From: an uncultured Phycisphaerales bacterium
GTDB taxonomy: Bacteria; Planctomycetota; Phycisphaerae; Phycisphaerales; SM1A02
NCBI GenBank assembly: GCA_905480395.1
Contig: CAJQQE010000001.1
Coordinates: 35,984-99,983 of the forward strand
Length of the DNA: 64,000 bases
Reading direction: 5' to 3'
Shown here in pieces: positions 35,738 to 44,358 of the stretch. The notes beneath the pieces were generated by a model. The model was given only the letters and a program-made list of their open reading frames with translations. It made no database searches and was not told the DNA's origin. Within the stretch, counting starts at the first letter, position 1; each line of letters opens with the position of its first letter. Position numbers and translations under genes: made by a program.

Positions 35738-36547
35738 TCAGGAGAAGACCCAGCCTTCCACCAGGGCTTCGGGCGGGTACACCGTGACCAACGGATCCAG
35801 CGTCAGGAGAACCGCGTCGAGGTCGTCTCCAGCGGTTCCATCGATGCAGCGATCCGCCACCGCCTCGGAGATCCGTAGGCCCCACCGACGATGAGCGATC
35901 TCAAGAATTTCTCGTCGCCGGTCTCGATTTGAGTCGCTCTTACCCTTGTATCCACGGGAGGAATCGCCGCCTCGCTTGAGGATCGAGGCTGGACATCCTT
36001 CCGCCACGACGACCCGAGAATTCTTTGGCCCCGCCAAGGGTTCAATCCTCACGCCGGCCATTGCCAGCGGCTGGAGCAGCTCCACCATCGCGGTCCAAGT
36101 CTGCTTGAAGATCCGCAGATTCATCGACGCCAGCGGCGTCGAAGCCGCTCGATCGGCCACACGTCGAGGTTCCTTCCTCGTGACGGCACGAACCCCACGT
36201 CGCCAGTCTCGAGGTGTTTGGAAGCCCGCCATCCACTCCACGGTCTTGGTCCACTCCAATGGAATCCCACACGCTTCCAGCGTGGGACAAGGAATCCCGA
36301 AGGGGGCGTCGATGAGCCAGAGATGGTCGTTGCCATCTTCGAGACTCGCCATGATTCGCCGTCGCAGACTGGTTCGATCTAACCGTTCGATGCGATCGAT
36401 CAGACTCTCGGTGGCGGATGACCTCGACGCAAGCCGGATACCGGCCTCGCCGCCAGCGTCGGCACCAGAGAAGTCGACGCCATGGATGATGCGATCACGA
36501 GAACTCGACGCGTCTGGCTTGGTGAAATCGGTCACAAGGAATCTCAA
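35738..36547 (-). CDS. DUF429-like protein (predicted RNase H-fold)
   Basis: A 269-residue soluble protein. HGVDFSGADAGGEAGIRLA near residue 22, LIDAPFGIP near 78 and a C-terminal DDLDAVLLTL near 245 give the pattern of Asp residues seen in DUF429 proteins, which are predicted RNase H-like nucleases. VVVAEGCPASILKRGG followed by a Tyr-Lys-Gly segment near 180-200 also fits. No experimental function is known to me. The next gene on the strand (FmdB-like) lies 39 bp upstream, so the two may be cotranscribed. Confidence 0.62.
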   Translation of the reverse strand: MRFLVTDFTKPDASSSRDRIIHGVDFSGADAGGEAGIRLASRSSATESLIDRIERLDRTSLRRRIMASLEDGNDHLWLIDAPFGIPCPTLEACGIPLEWTKTVEWMAGFQTPRDWRRGVRAVTRKEPRRVADRAASTPLASMNLRIFKQTWTAMVELLQPLAMAGVRIEPLAGPKNSRVVVAEGCPASILKRGGDSSRGYKGKSDSNRDRRREILEIAHRRWGLRISEAVADRCIDGTAGDDLDAVLLTLDPLVTVYPPEALVEGWVFS

Positions 36548-36586
36548 AAAAGGAACGTCAAAGACGCGGGAGGAAACAGAATCAAA

Positions 36587-36811
36587 TCAGCCGGACATGC
36601 CACAACCGCCATCGGGCCGGCCGCAGGCACACCCACCACCGGCCGGCGGGGAACCGGCATCGCCGCCGCCAACACCGAAGACACTGTGACACCGTCGAAA
36701 GGATCGGCCCCGTCCGGTGGGATCGACAACCGGCGCATCCGCATCGCCCATCCGCCGGAGCAAGGTGATGATTTCACCATCCTCGCTCGATTCGTATTCG
36801 TACATCGGCAT
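36587..36811 (-). CDS. Small FmdB-like protein with degenerate zinc ribbon
   Basis: A 74-residue protein opening MPMYEYESSEDGEIITLLRRM, close to the MPTYEYxCxxCG start of FmdB-type zinc-ribbon proteins but lacking the Cys pair there. The middle (VDPTGRGRSFRRC) resembles the VxDPETGKPVRRV segment of the family. The tail is Gly-rich with Cys at CACG and CGMSG. FmdB proteins are proposed transcription regulators or metal-binding proteins. It is likely in an operon with the DUF429-like gene. Confidence 0.55.
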   Translation of the reverse strand: MPMYEYESSEDGEIITLLRRMGDADAPVVDPTGRGRSFRRCHSVFGVGGGDAGSPPAGGGCACGRPDGGCGMSG

Positions 36812-36882
36812 TCAAGAATTCCCTCTGACCCCAGAGCTGACCCCAGGGCATCAGGCCCGGGATCCCCCGCGGATTCACGGTG

Positions 36883-37929
36883 CTAGCGACGCTCCTGCCC
36901 GCTGGACTTCCGTCCGCGAGTACCGGTCGACCGACCTCCACCAGACTTCGAACCAGATTTCGAGCCGAACTTCGAACCGGACTTCGGACCGGACCTCGAA
37001 CCACCAGAACGAGTCGGCTTGGGCTTCCCAGCGCGTTTGACGGGATCCGCCTTGAGCGGCCGCCCCATCACGGTCACGGGACCGGTCTTCTTCCGCTTCG
37101 CCTTCTTGCGCTTTTCGACCACGGCTCGATGAATGACCCGGCGGGCCTCGGCGGTCGATGCTCGTCGCAGGGTTCCAAGTTCCACAGGCGTGAGTTCCCG
37201 CCATTCTCCGACCGCCAGCCCTTTCAACTTCAAAGGGCCAAATCGAACCCGGCGCAGCTTCTTGACCGGATGCCCGAGGCGTTCCATCAGTCTTCGGATC
37301 TGGCGGTTTCGACCTTCGCGAAGTTCGACGTAGAGACGAGTTCGATCCCGGTCACGACGCAGCACGGTGACCCCGGACTCCGCGGTACGGGTGGCCGTCC
37401 CTTTCTTTCGATCACTGAGATACAACCCATTGCGGAGCCGCTCGACCTCTTCCTCCTCCACCCGGCCTCGGACGCTGACGTCGTAGCCCTTGTGGACTTC
37501 GTAGCTCGGATGGGTCAGTCGGTTCGTCAATTCCCCATCGTCCGTCAGAAGAAGCAGCCCCGAACTATCGATATCGAGCCGACCGACGGAAAAGAGCCGC
37601 ACGCCGGACGGATGATCGACAAGGTCGAGCGCCCGTTTTCTTCCCTCAGGATCGCTGGCCGTGCAGACAAAGCCCCGCGGCTTGAACAACATGATGTAAT
37701 AGTGCCGACGCGGTTTCTGAATCCGCCGCCCATGCACTTGGATGTTGTCCGACTCCGGGACGACAAAACAGGGGAGTCCTTGGATCACTCGTCCGTTGAC
37801 GCTCACCGCCCCTTCCTCGACGAGGGCCTCGCAAGCGCGGCGCGAGGCGACCCCCGCTTCGGCGAGTACTCGCTGAATTCGGACCTTGGGGTTGGATTCC
37901 GGGTTCTTTGGGGCGCGTGAGGTTGGCAT
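36883..37929 (-). CDS. RsuA/RluB-family 23S rRNA pseudouridine synthase with basic tail
   Basis: The N-terminal S4 RNA-binding domain is at about residues 15-65 (VRIQRVLAEAGVASRRACEALVEEGAVSVNG). The pseudouridine synthase domain follows, with the catalytic Asp in GRLDIDSSGLLLLTDDGEL near 122, then REGRNRQIRRLMERLGHPV near 210-228. The large-subunit RluB/E/F-like branch fits best. The last 80 residues are Lys/Arg/Ser/Gly-rich and repetitive, likely disordered RNA-binding sequence. The ATG at 37929 was chosen because a TAGAAT hexamer ends 7 nt upstream; the ATG at 37938 falls inside that hexamer. Length is about 348 residues. Confidence 0.9.
   Translation of the reverse strand: MPTSRAPKNPESNPKVRIQRVLAEAGVASRRACEALVEEGAVSVNGRVIQGLPCFVVPESDNIQVHGRRIQKPRRHYYIMLFKPRGFVCTASDPEGRKRALDLVDHPSGVRLFSVGRLDIDSSGLLLLTDDGELTNRLTHPSYEVHKGYDVSVRGRVEEEEVERLRNGLYLSDRKKGTATRTAESGVTVLRRDRDRTRLYVELREGRNRQIRRLMERLGHPVKKLRRVRFGPLKLKGLAVGEWRELTPVELGTLRRASTAEARRVIHRAVVEKRKKAKRKKTGPVTVMGRPLKADPVKRAGKPKPTRSGGSRSGPKSGSKFGSKSGSKSGGGRSTGTRGRKSSGQERR
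36944..37003. repeat. Five imperfect 12-bp tandem repeats
   Basis: Five consecutive copies of a unit close to GACTTCGAACCG encode the repeated Ser-Gly-Ser-Lys-like units in the tail of the pseudouridine synthase on the minus strand. Copy number may vary between strains. Confidence 0.85.
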
Positions 37930-37936
37930 TCCGATC

Positions 37937-37942
37937 ATTCTA
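37937..37942 (-). promoter_or_regulatory. -10-like TAGAAT, possible leaderless start
   Basis: Minus-strand TAGAAT ends 7 nt before the ATG at 37929 of the pseudouridine synthase gene. No Shine-Dalgarno is visible and the -35 region is weak. Confidence 0.4.
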
Positions 37943-38012
37943 CAGAGGTAACCGACTTCGAACGACCCCCGGCCCGCTCTCTTGCTCTCGACCCCCGCTG
38001 CAGGACCCCCCA

Positions 38013-39353
38013 ATGCTGAATACCCTCCGTCATGCCCTCGAATGGCTCCGCCTCGCTGTCACCCAGCCAATCGGCCAGTTGACCGCGATGCAGCGGACCA
38101 TCCGTCGATGGTTCGAAGTTCTCCGCTATTGCAATCGACATCTTTCTGAGGACCGGGCCCCCGTTCTGGCCGCCGCACTGGCCTTCAGAGTCCTGCTGGG
38201 CCTGGTTCCGATGCTCGTCGTCGCCACGGTGATCGCCCGAAGTTTCCTTCGGGACGACTTCCCGAAGTTCGTCGGAGGCCTCATCACCGAACTCGGTCTC
38301 GCCGACGTCACCCTCGGCGGCTCCACCACGGAAAAAGTCCAAGATCTTGGTTCCTGGCTCCAGGGACTCGTCGCGAATGCCTCCAGTGTCGACCTCTCGA
38401 CGCTCGGATGGGTCGGGTTCATCATCGTCGCGTTCTCGGCAATCTGGGTTCTCGTGACGATCGAAGAGGGCTTCAATCGGATCTACCGCGCACCAAAGGG
38501 ACGCTCTTGGCTTCGCCGTCTGATGATCTATTGGTTTCTGCTCACCTTTCCCGCGGTGCTCATCGGGGCAGTCCCCTTCCTCACTGGGCTGTTTGACTCC
38601 TTCGAATCCTCGCTTCCCGAATGGAGCTGGCTGACCACCAGCCTTCGCTTCGTGACCGGCACCTTGATCCTCTGGCTCCTGCTGGTGATGACCTACATGT
38701 GGGTCCCAAATACGACCGTCGAAGCCCGACCCGCCATGATCGGCGCGCTCACCGCCGCGATCCTGATCGAAGCGGCCAAGAATCTTCTGGGCATCTACAC
38801 GGCACATGCCCTCACCCTCAACAAGCTCTACGGCTCGCTCGGTCTCATTCCGCTCTTCATGTTCTGGATGTATCTCATGTGGATGTTCGTGCTCCTGGGA
38901 CTCGAAGTCTCGGCGATCATCCAGACCCTTCGCGGACGTGATATCGAGATTCTGGCCCGCGCCGAGGAGGAAGAAGGCCTCGTCGATCCGGCCATCGCCA
39001 TCCGGGTGGTCGAACTCGTGGCCAGTTCCTTTGATCAGGGACGGCCCGCCGAAGCGGACGAAGTCTCTCGCGAATTGAAACTCGAACTGCTTCTCGTTCG
39101 AGCCATGCTTGACCGACTCGAGCGGGCGGGCATTGTGGCTCGCCTTCAGCAGATCGATGGCTACACGCTCGCCCGACCGGCCGATCAGATCGAGTTGGCC
39201 GGCATTTTGACCATCGGATTCGCGTTTGCGGACGAAAAAACGCCCAATGTGGACCCACTCTTCGAACGACTCCGTGATGCCCAGCGAGCCGCCGTGGCCG
39301 GTTTGAGCCTCGGTACCGTCATCAAAAACACGCCTTCCGCGGGAGCCACCTGA
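38013..39353 (+). CDS. YihY/BrkB-family membrane protein with C-terminal winged-helix-like domain
   Basis: A 446-residue inner-membrane protein. The N-terminus contains the family opening (LSEDRAPVLAAALAFRVLLGLVPMLVVATVIA), with about six spans up to residue 310. Characteristic segments are FSAIWVLVTIEEGFNRIYRAPKGRSWLRRLMIYW and LNKLYGSLGLIPLFMFWMYLMWMFVLLGLEVSAI. After the membrane part, residues 330-430 are soluble and look like a winged-helix domain (IRVVELVASSF, LLLVRAMLDRLERAGIVARL), seen in some YihY proteins. The family was once called ribonuclease BN; that activity is not supported, and transport is assumed. The upstream frame to 37908 is not conserved. Confidence 0.88.
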   Translation: MLNTLRHALEWLRLAVTQPIGQLTAMQRTIRRWFEVLRYCNRHLSEDRAPVLAAALAFRVLLGLVPMLVVATVIARSFLRDDFPKFVGGLITELGLADVTLGGSTTEKVQDLGSWLQGLVANASSVDLSTLGWVGFIIVAFSAIWVLVTIEEGFNRIYRAPKGRSWLRRLMIYWFLLTFPAVLIGAVPFLTGLFDSFESSLPEWSWLTTSLRFVTGTLILWLLLVMTYMWVPNTTVEARPAMIGALTAAILIEAAKNLLGIYTAHALTLNKLYGSLGLIPLFMFWMYLMWMFVLLGLEVSAIIQTLRGRDIEILARAEEEEGLVDPAIAIRVVELVASSFDQGRPAEADEVSRELKLELLLVRAMLDRLERAGIVARLQQIDGYTLARPADQIELAGILTIGFAFADEKTPNVDPLFERLRDAQRAAVAGLSLGTVIKNTPSAGAT

Positions 39354-39432
39354 TTCTGGCGAAAGTCCCGCGATTCGGCCGAAACTGAAAGGAAGGGGTT
39401 GGCCGGGCCTTATTCCGACTGACCGAGTTTCC

Positions 39433-40470
39433 ATGCCTCGAACGGCTTCTCATTCCAGTGTCAAACCGGAGGATCCGGGGACCATGAGAACGGATCGGTC
39501 GGAGACCAGCATGCCATTGGACGACGCCTCGATTCCACTGGATCAGACCTCAGGCCGTTCGCCATCGGAGTCGATGGACCCTGAGTTTGTGATGACCGAC
39601 ATCTGGTCCTCCATCGGCCCCGGGCGCCTTGAACCCGGACATGACGGACCTCCCACCATTCGACCTCGCGATCTGCCCGAGACGCTGCCGACTTTTTCGA
39701 CCGAGAAGGATCTCAATTCCGTGTCTACTCCAGCCTCCAGTGACGCCCCATCCAGCGAATCCCGCGAAGCCCTCCGTGACGAACTTCGGATCGGGGTCCG
39801 GATGCTCGAAGCGCTTGATCTTCAGTTGAAGCGAGCCGAACACGTGATCCAGCAGCAGGAGGACGCGGCTCGACTCGCCGAACGGGCGACCGCCCGACTT
39901 GCAGACCAGCTGGCCGCGTTCGAATCACTTTCTCAACGCTCGATGGCCAGCGGTTCGCTGTCCGTGGAACCACGTTTGTCGGTGGATCCAAATTCGGGCT
40001 CGCAGATCGAAGCATCGACCGCCGAGCTCACCCGGATCATCGAGGCGGCGACCTCCATCCGGACCGACTTCCGCGGCGATCTGTCCGCGGTCACGTCCGC
40101 CGCCGCCTCGCTGGCCGACGCCGTGGAACGTGCGGGTGACATGGAGCAGCTGCTTCGCTCGGCGATGGCCGAAGCCGATGCCGCCAGCGGCCCGAAAATG
40201 CCGACCGCCGGCGGTGCCATTGAGTCAATCGCCGACATCCTCCGTCGACTGGCCGGAGAATTCGACGCCGCATCCGCCGGGGTCACGTCACCGCCATCGG
40301 CGACCTCATACGAACCGTTCAATCCGGCGCCACCAAAGACGGTGGCAAGCATCAACCCCCATGATCGCCGGACTCCCGGAACCCTCGAGGTTGAACGCAC
40401 CGTCGAATTCGACCTGCCGCAACGAGAATCCGAGACGACGCCGACCCCTCAGGAATCGATGTCTCGTTGA
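39433..40470 (+). CDS. Hypothetical coiled-coil protein
   Basis: A 345-residue protein with no signal peptide and no recognised family. Residues 1-110 are Pro/Ser/Asp-rich. A helical, coiled-coil-prone part spans about 110-265 (LRIGVRMLEALDLQLKRAEHVIQQQEDAARLAERATARLADQ; then IEASTAELTRIIEAATSIRTDFRGDL). The C-terminal 75 residues are again low-complexity. The pattern resembles scaffold or methyl-accepting-type helical segments, but nothing diagnostic is present. It follows the YihY gene by 79 bp and converges on a DUF1570-like gene. Codon use looks like its neighbours. Confidence 0.6.
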   Translation: MPRTASHSSVKPEDPGTMRTDRSETSMPLDDASIPLDQTSGRSPSESMDPEFVMTDIWSSIGPGRLEPGHDGPPTIRPRDLPETLPTFSTEKDLNSVSTPASSDAPSSESREALRDELRIGVRMLEALDLQLKRAEHVIQQQEDAARLAERATARLADQLAAFESLSQRSMASGSLSVEPRLSVDPNSGSQIEASTAELTRIIEAATSIRTDFRGDLSAVTSAAASLADAVERAGDMEQLLRSAMAEADAASGPKMPTAGGAIESIADILRRLAGEFDAASAGVTSPPSATSYEPFNPAPPKTVASINPHDRRTPGTLEVERTVEFDLPQRESETTPTPQESMSR

Positions 40471-40495
40471 GCCTCAAGGCCTCGCACGCGAAGAC

Positions 40496-41551
40496 TTAGA
40501 ACCGCGGAAGACCGGCAGCGGCTCGTTCCGAGTCAAGCCATCGCCGTTCAATCGTCTCGACCGCGCCAAAAGATGCTTCGAAGGCGGCTCGACCGTCCTC
40601 GCGGTTGACCGACCGATTCCACTTTTGGGTGCGGATGTAGTCGGCCATGCCTTCGGGGTCATTCCTGACCAGCCAACTGCATAGAACCGCCGCACCGTCG
40701 TAAAAGGACTCTCGGTCCAGGTCATCGGCCGGCGTGGTCGCGGCTTCGAGCAGCGATGAGATTGATGGAACTCGTCCCTCCGCAAGGTGGCGACGAAAGT
40801 CTCGGGTTCGCCCGTTCTCGCGTCGGTTCGGCCCGAAGCGCTCCGTCGCGACCCGCGGTTCGAAACTTCCGGCTAATCCTTCCACGAGCCAGATGGGATT
40901 CTCTTGGGACGCGGTCAGGATCTCATGCTGATGCAGCAGCATGTGCACCGCTTCGTGGATCACCACCGAGGCGGTCTGATGATCCACAAAGTCCTCGATG
41001 GCAAGTCGTTGCGCGGGATCCACCGATTCGCCTCTGGCCTCGTATTGCGCGAGACGATCAACGACCCGTCGAACCGCCGGATTATCTCCGGCATGGTGGT
41101 ACACCATGTGATCACTGGTCGGCGAAAAATATCCCGCGAGCCAGCGAGCATGGATTTCATCACTCCATCCGGCGAAGCCGAGAAAATCGACGCGTGACGT
41201 AAACGCAATCACCAAATAGCGACCGTCTTCGCTCACCGTGCTCTTCGGGAACGGCATGTCCAGCCGGCGACAAAAATTCTCGACCGCATGCGCTGTCCGC
41301 TCGAGAAGTTGCCCGTGGAGTGCGGCTTCCTCGCTGGGCATGTCTGACAGGATCTCAAATCGAGTCGTCCGATGACGCTGCATATTTGGATAGCGGCTCA
41401 GGATCCGATTGATTCGTAACTCGAGATCATGGTCTGAATCGCCTTGAAGCCGAATCTCAATTGGCGGACCGGCCTCGGAATCCTGAGTGGGTGGCGACAC
41501 CATTCGGAAGGCACCGGCAACCAAGAGCAACAAGAGAAAGGCGATTCGCAT
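40496..41551 (-). CDS. Exported DUF1570-like putative metallopeptidase
   Basis: About 351 residues with a signal peptide at residues 1-20 (RIAFLLLLLVAGAF). The segment TTRFEILSDMPSEEAALHGQLLERTAHAVENF near 65-95 resembles DUF1570 and related gluzincin proteins. HEAVHML near 197 gives an HExxH zinc site, and a downstream PIWLVEGLAGSFE near 222 supplies a Glu in the position expected for the third ligand. The frame extends 122 codons upstream, but the ATG at 41551 directly precedes the signal peptide. DUF1570 proteins are abundant in Planctomycetota and their substrates are unknown. The start is divergent from a Kelch-like gene 115 bp away. Confidence 0.75.
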   Translation of the reverse strand: MRIAFLLLLLVAGAFRMVSPPTQDSEAGPPIEIRLQGDSDHDLELRINRILSRYPNMQRHRTTRFEILSDMPSEEAALHGQLLERTAHAVENFCRRLDMPFPKSTVSEDGRYLVIAFTSRVDFLGFAGWSDEIHARWLAGYFSPTSDHMVYHHAGDNPAVRRVVDRLAQYEARGESVDPAQRLAIEDFVDHQTASVVIHEAVHMLLHQHEILTASQENPIWLVEGLAGSFEPRVATERFGPNRRENGRTRDFRRHLAEGRVPSISSLLEAATTPADDLDRESFYDGAAVLCSWLVRNDPEGMADYIRTQKWNRSVNREDGRAAFEASFGAVETIERRWLDSERAAAGLPRF

Positions 41552-41665
41552 GAACTTCGGTTCGGCCGGATTGATCCTGAAGTTCACGCTCAGAAGCCAG
41601 CATTCAGCGGATCCCGCGCGGAGTGGTTCAAGTGTGACGACGAGCCGTCCGATACCCGAGAACAG

Positions 41666-42889
41666 ATGAACCATCGATTCCGAGCCAAGACCACCTGCAT
41701 GATCGCGGCAGTGGTGCTGTTTCAAGCCTCCGCGACCTGCGGTGGGCTCGTCGGCCCTCCTCACATCGCAGAAGAGGCACGGATTCACCCGGCAGCGTGG
41801 CGGCCCGAGCTGCCGCCACGGATCGCAGTCGCCGAAGCCGCCGCCACCATGCTGGACGGTCGCGGCGTCCTCCTCGGTGGCTTTACCGCCAATCTCCGAG
41901 CGACCTCCGCAGTACAAATTCGCGATCCCCGACGTGGCTGGGAGCCCATCGGTTGTTCGCTCCTCGTCCCGCGTTCGGATGCGACGGTCATTCCACTTGA
42001 TGATGACCGATTGATGGTGATCGGCGGTTGGACCGGCAGACTTCCGGACGAACGAACCTGGCTCACCGACTCCGAAATCTGCGAACCGTTACGCCCTCAA
42101 AATCGACGGGCAATCCCGATCCCATTTCTCCTCACCGACCAAGATGGTCTCGAAGGCCACGCGGCGGCGGGACTTCCGGACGGCCGGGTTCTCCTGATTC
42201 ACCGCGACGAAATGTCGATCTTTGATCCGGTGAGCGAACGATGGTCCGTGCCGAGTCCGCTGCAAACGACGCGGCGACACGCCGCAGCGACGGTTGTGGG
42301 TGAACATTCCGTCATCGTTGCGGGCGGCCAAATCGACTCCAGTGAGATCGGCGTCGAGACGATCGACGTCCCTGCGATCACCGCCGCCTCAACCGCGCCG
42401 AAGTCGGTCGCATGGACCATGGCCGATCTTCCCGCGCTCCGGGACGCCACGCTGATCAAGATCAAGACGGGGCGAGCCCTGTTGGTCGGCGGCGAACTCG
42501 ATGGCGAGAGTCAGCGACGAACCTGGATTCTTGATACTTCGACCCAAACCGTGACCGCCGGACCAATGTTGCCGATTGAAGGCGGCATTGCCGATCCCTC
42601 GCTCCGGAGGAGCGGATCTGGAATCCTGGTGGTCGGCGGTGAACGCCGAACCGCGGGCCGCCCCTCGCCTCCCTCCGGGGGCGCGATCATCCGACTCGGC
42701 CGTTGGAACAGCTGGCGACTTCCCGCCGCACCGACCGTCTCGATCAGGACCGCGATCCTCGAACTGCCCACCGGAATCGAGAAGATCGGCGGCTATCGAT
42801 TCGACTTTGACGGCGAGGACCGCCGACGAGCTCGAGTCTTCGATGGCGCCGAATCACTCCGGCTCGTCCCCGTGGTGATCGCTGACTAA
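41666..42889 (+). CDS. Exported Kelch-like beta-propeller protein
   Basis: A 407-residue protein with a signal peptide (FRAKTTCMIAAVVLFQASATCGG). Repeats of about 45-55 residues carry LLGGF, MVIGGW, VIVAGGQ, LLVGGELDG and VVGGERR, the double-glycine pattern of Kelch/galactose-oxidase propellers, each preceded by a variable Asp/Arg-rich strand. The last blades are GIEKIGGYRFD. It is probably a periplasmic or surface binding protein; no catalytic Cys-Tyr pair of galactose oxidase can be seen. The frame is open to 41444, but the signal peptide defines the ATG at 41666. Confidence 0.75.
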   Translation: MNHRFRAKTTCMIAAVVLFQASATCGGLVGPPHIAEEARIHPAAWRPELPPRIAVAEAAATMLDGRGVLLGGFTANLRATSAVQIRDPRRGWEPIGCSLLVPRSDATVIPLDDDRLMVIGGWTGRLPDERTWLTDSEICEPLRPQNRRAIPIPFLLTDQDGLEGHAAAGLPDGRVLLIHRDEMSIFDPVSERWSVPSPLQTTRRHAAATVVGEHSVIVAGGQIDSSEIGVETIDVPAITAASTAPKSVAWTMADLPALRDATLIKIKTGRALLVGGELDGESQRRTWILDTSTQTVTAGPMLPIEGGIADPSLRRSGSGILVVGGERRTAGRPSPPSGGAIIRLGRWNSWRLPAAPTVSIRTAILELPTGIEKIGGYRFDFDGEDRRRARVFDGAESLRLVPVVIAD

Positions 42890-43010
42890 AAGGTCCGAGA
42901 ACCCCGCGTCAGCGCCGCATCATTCGGATGTCCGGAACACTCAGAATACGATCTCATCGAGGCTGGTCACCCCAGATGCCATTCACGCCGGCGTATTCGA
43001 CGCTTCGAGC

Positions 43011-43433
43011 ATGCAGTACTCGAACCAGAAAACGACGCTCGAATTCATCACCTCCAACCGCCCCTCGATCCGGCAAGACCAGCCCCGGACGCCGGCAGAG
43101 ATGCGTCTCGGCCCAAATGCGATCCTTGTCCGGCCCCTCGGACCGGGCATCGAACGCGAAGAAGCGGCCGCCATCGTCGGGCTGGTCGCCACCGAATTCC
43201 GAGATCGAAAAACGCCTCCAAAGCGGCTCCTCGTCGATCTTTCGACCGTTTCGGTCCCATCCAGCATGGCCATTGGCCTGCTCTTGGAACTGGCTCGGGT
43301 GGCCGAGGAGCAAGGTTCCGTCCCCCATCTTTATGCTCCCCGGAAAATGCTTGAGGTTCTGAGGATGCTTCAGCTCGACGGGCGATATACGATGGTGGTC
43401 TCGGAACGGCGACTCGCCGAACTCCTCCGCTGA
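43011..43433 (+). CDS. STAS-domain protein (anti-sigma-antagonist-like)
   Basis: A 140-residue protein whose C-terminal 100 residues match the STAS fold: AILVRPLGPGIEREEAAAIVGLV, the core strand RLLVDLSTVSVPSSMAIGLLLELARVAEEQG, and a final LEVLRMLQLDGRYTMV. In SpoIIAA the phosphorylated Ser lies in DSSGLG; here the corresponding segment is PSSMAIG, so Ser is retained while the following Gly-Leu is changed. The N-terminal 35 residues are polar and unmatched; an ATG at 43101 would give only the domain. No partner kinase is adjacent. The PP2C phosphatase at 55936 could be a partner of such proteins, but no link is shown. Confidence 0.75.
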   Translation: MQYSNQKTTLEFITSNRPSIRQDQPRTPAEMRLGPNAILVRPLGPGIEREEAAAIVGLVATEFRDRKTPPKRLLVDLSTVSVPSSMAIGLLLELARVAEEQGSVPHLYAPRKMLEVLRMLQLDGRYTMVVSERRLAELLR

Positions 43434-43500
43434 CGCCCGACCGGTTCGGGGGCTTCGGGGAGGGCGACGATCCTTGCCGATCCGAGTCTGGAAGTACCCC

Positions 43501-43704
43501 ATGTCTGCCCGCCGTTTCCATCCGACGCTTCTTCTCGCCACCGCGGTGCTCATCATCTGCGGTGGTTGCTACAAACGTGTGGTCGGCGTCAAGAACGCGC
43601 CCGGATTCACCGGCGAAGTTCATGAGGCCAATGTCGACTTCGGCAACGAGAACCTCTTCCAAGTCAAGAAGCGCACCTACATCGGGACCACCAACGTCGA
43701 CTGA
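43501..43704 (+). CDS. Small putative lipoprotein
   Basis: 67 residues: basic start (MSARRFHPT), hydrophobic stretch [10 protein letters not shown], then CGGC with Cys23 as candidate lipid-bearing residue. The -3 position is Cys rather than Leu, so the lipobox is degenerate. The mature part is 45 residues, polar, with no family recognised. GGAAG stands 8 nt before the ATG at 43501. It lies 74 bp before nuoB on the same strand and may share its transcript. Confidence 0.6.
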   Translation: MSARRFHPTLLLATAVLIICGGCYKRVVGVKNAPGFTGEVHEANVDFGNENLFQVKKRTYIGTTNVD

Positions 43705-43778
43705 CGAATCCCGTTCCCGTCAAGACCGAATTCCCCCCTGTCACTAAACGATTTTTTTCGAGATTCGAGAACAGCACC

Positions 43779-44348
43779 ATGGGTATCGAAGCCGCTCTCC
43801 CCACCGATAGCATCCTGACGACACAGTTCCACCGGGTCTCCAACTGGGCCCGCCGGTCGAGCGTCTGGCCCATGCCATTCGCCACCGCCTGCTGCGGAAT
43901 TGAGTTGATGGCAACCGCATGCAGTCGATTTGACCTCGCCCGCTTCGGCGCCGAGGTCATGCGATTCAGTCCGCGTCAAAGCGATCTCATGATCGTGGCC
44001 GGTCGAGTGTCTATTAAGACACTTCCGGTGCTCCAGCGGATCTACATGCAGATGGCCGAACCCAAATGGGTGATCTCGATGGGCGCTTGCGCCTCCACCG
44101 GCGGTGTCTTTGATACCTACGCCGTGGTTCAGGGCGTCGATCAGTTCATCCCGGTCGATGTCTACGTACCGGGCTGCCCACCGCGTCCGGAAATGCTGAT
44201 CGAAGGGATCATGGCGATCCAGAAGATCATCGACAACGAGAACCTTCCCCGCGACCCCGACGGTAAGCGATTGCCGCTCCAAATTGCGGTGCAGCCAAAC
44301 TTCCAGCCAGCACCCCAACCCGTCGACGTTTCAATCGGCGCGAGCTGA
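43779..44348 (+). CDS. nuoB: NADH-quinone oxidoreductase subunit B (NuoB-like)
   Basis: Iron-sulfur subunit of complex I carrying cluster N2. The 189 residues contain the Cys pair in [11 protein letters not shown] near 38-48, MGACAS near 104 and PGCPPRPE near 133, i.e. all four cluster ligands. [27 protein letters not shown] is the conserved quinone-channel region. The C-terminus has a Pro-rich tail. The gene stands alone: no nuoA, nuoC or nuoD is next to it, unlike most bacteria. It may serve a complex encoded elsewhere or a related membrane hydrogenase-type complex. A VOC gene converges 10 bp downstream. Confidence 0.93.
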   Translation: MGIEAALPTDSILTTQFHRVSNWARRSSVWPMPFATACCGIELMATACSRFDLARFGAEVMRFSPRQSDLMIVAGRVSIKTLPVLQRIYMQMAEPKWVISMGACASTGGVFDTYAVVQGVDQFIPVDVYVPGCPPRPEMLIEGIMAIQKIIDNENLPRDPDGKRLPLQIAVQPNFQPAPQPVDVSIGAS

Positions 44349-44358
44349 TCGAGGCTGG

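Noticed and set aside
37935..39434. 499-codon minus-strand open frame
   Set aside because: Lies opposite the YihY-family gene, whose membrane spans and family motifs are clear; the antisense product is a polar, Gly/Glu/His-rich shadow.
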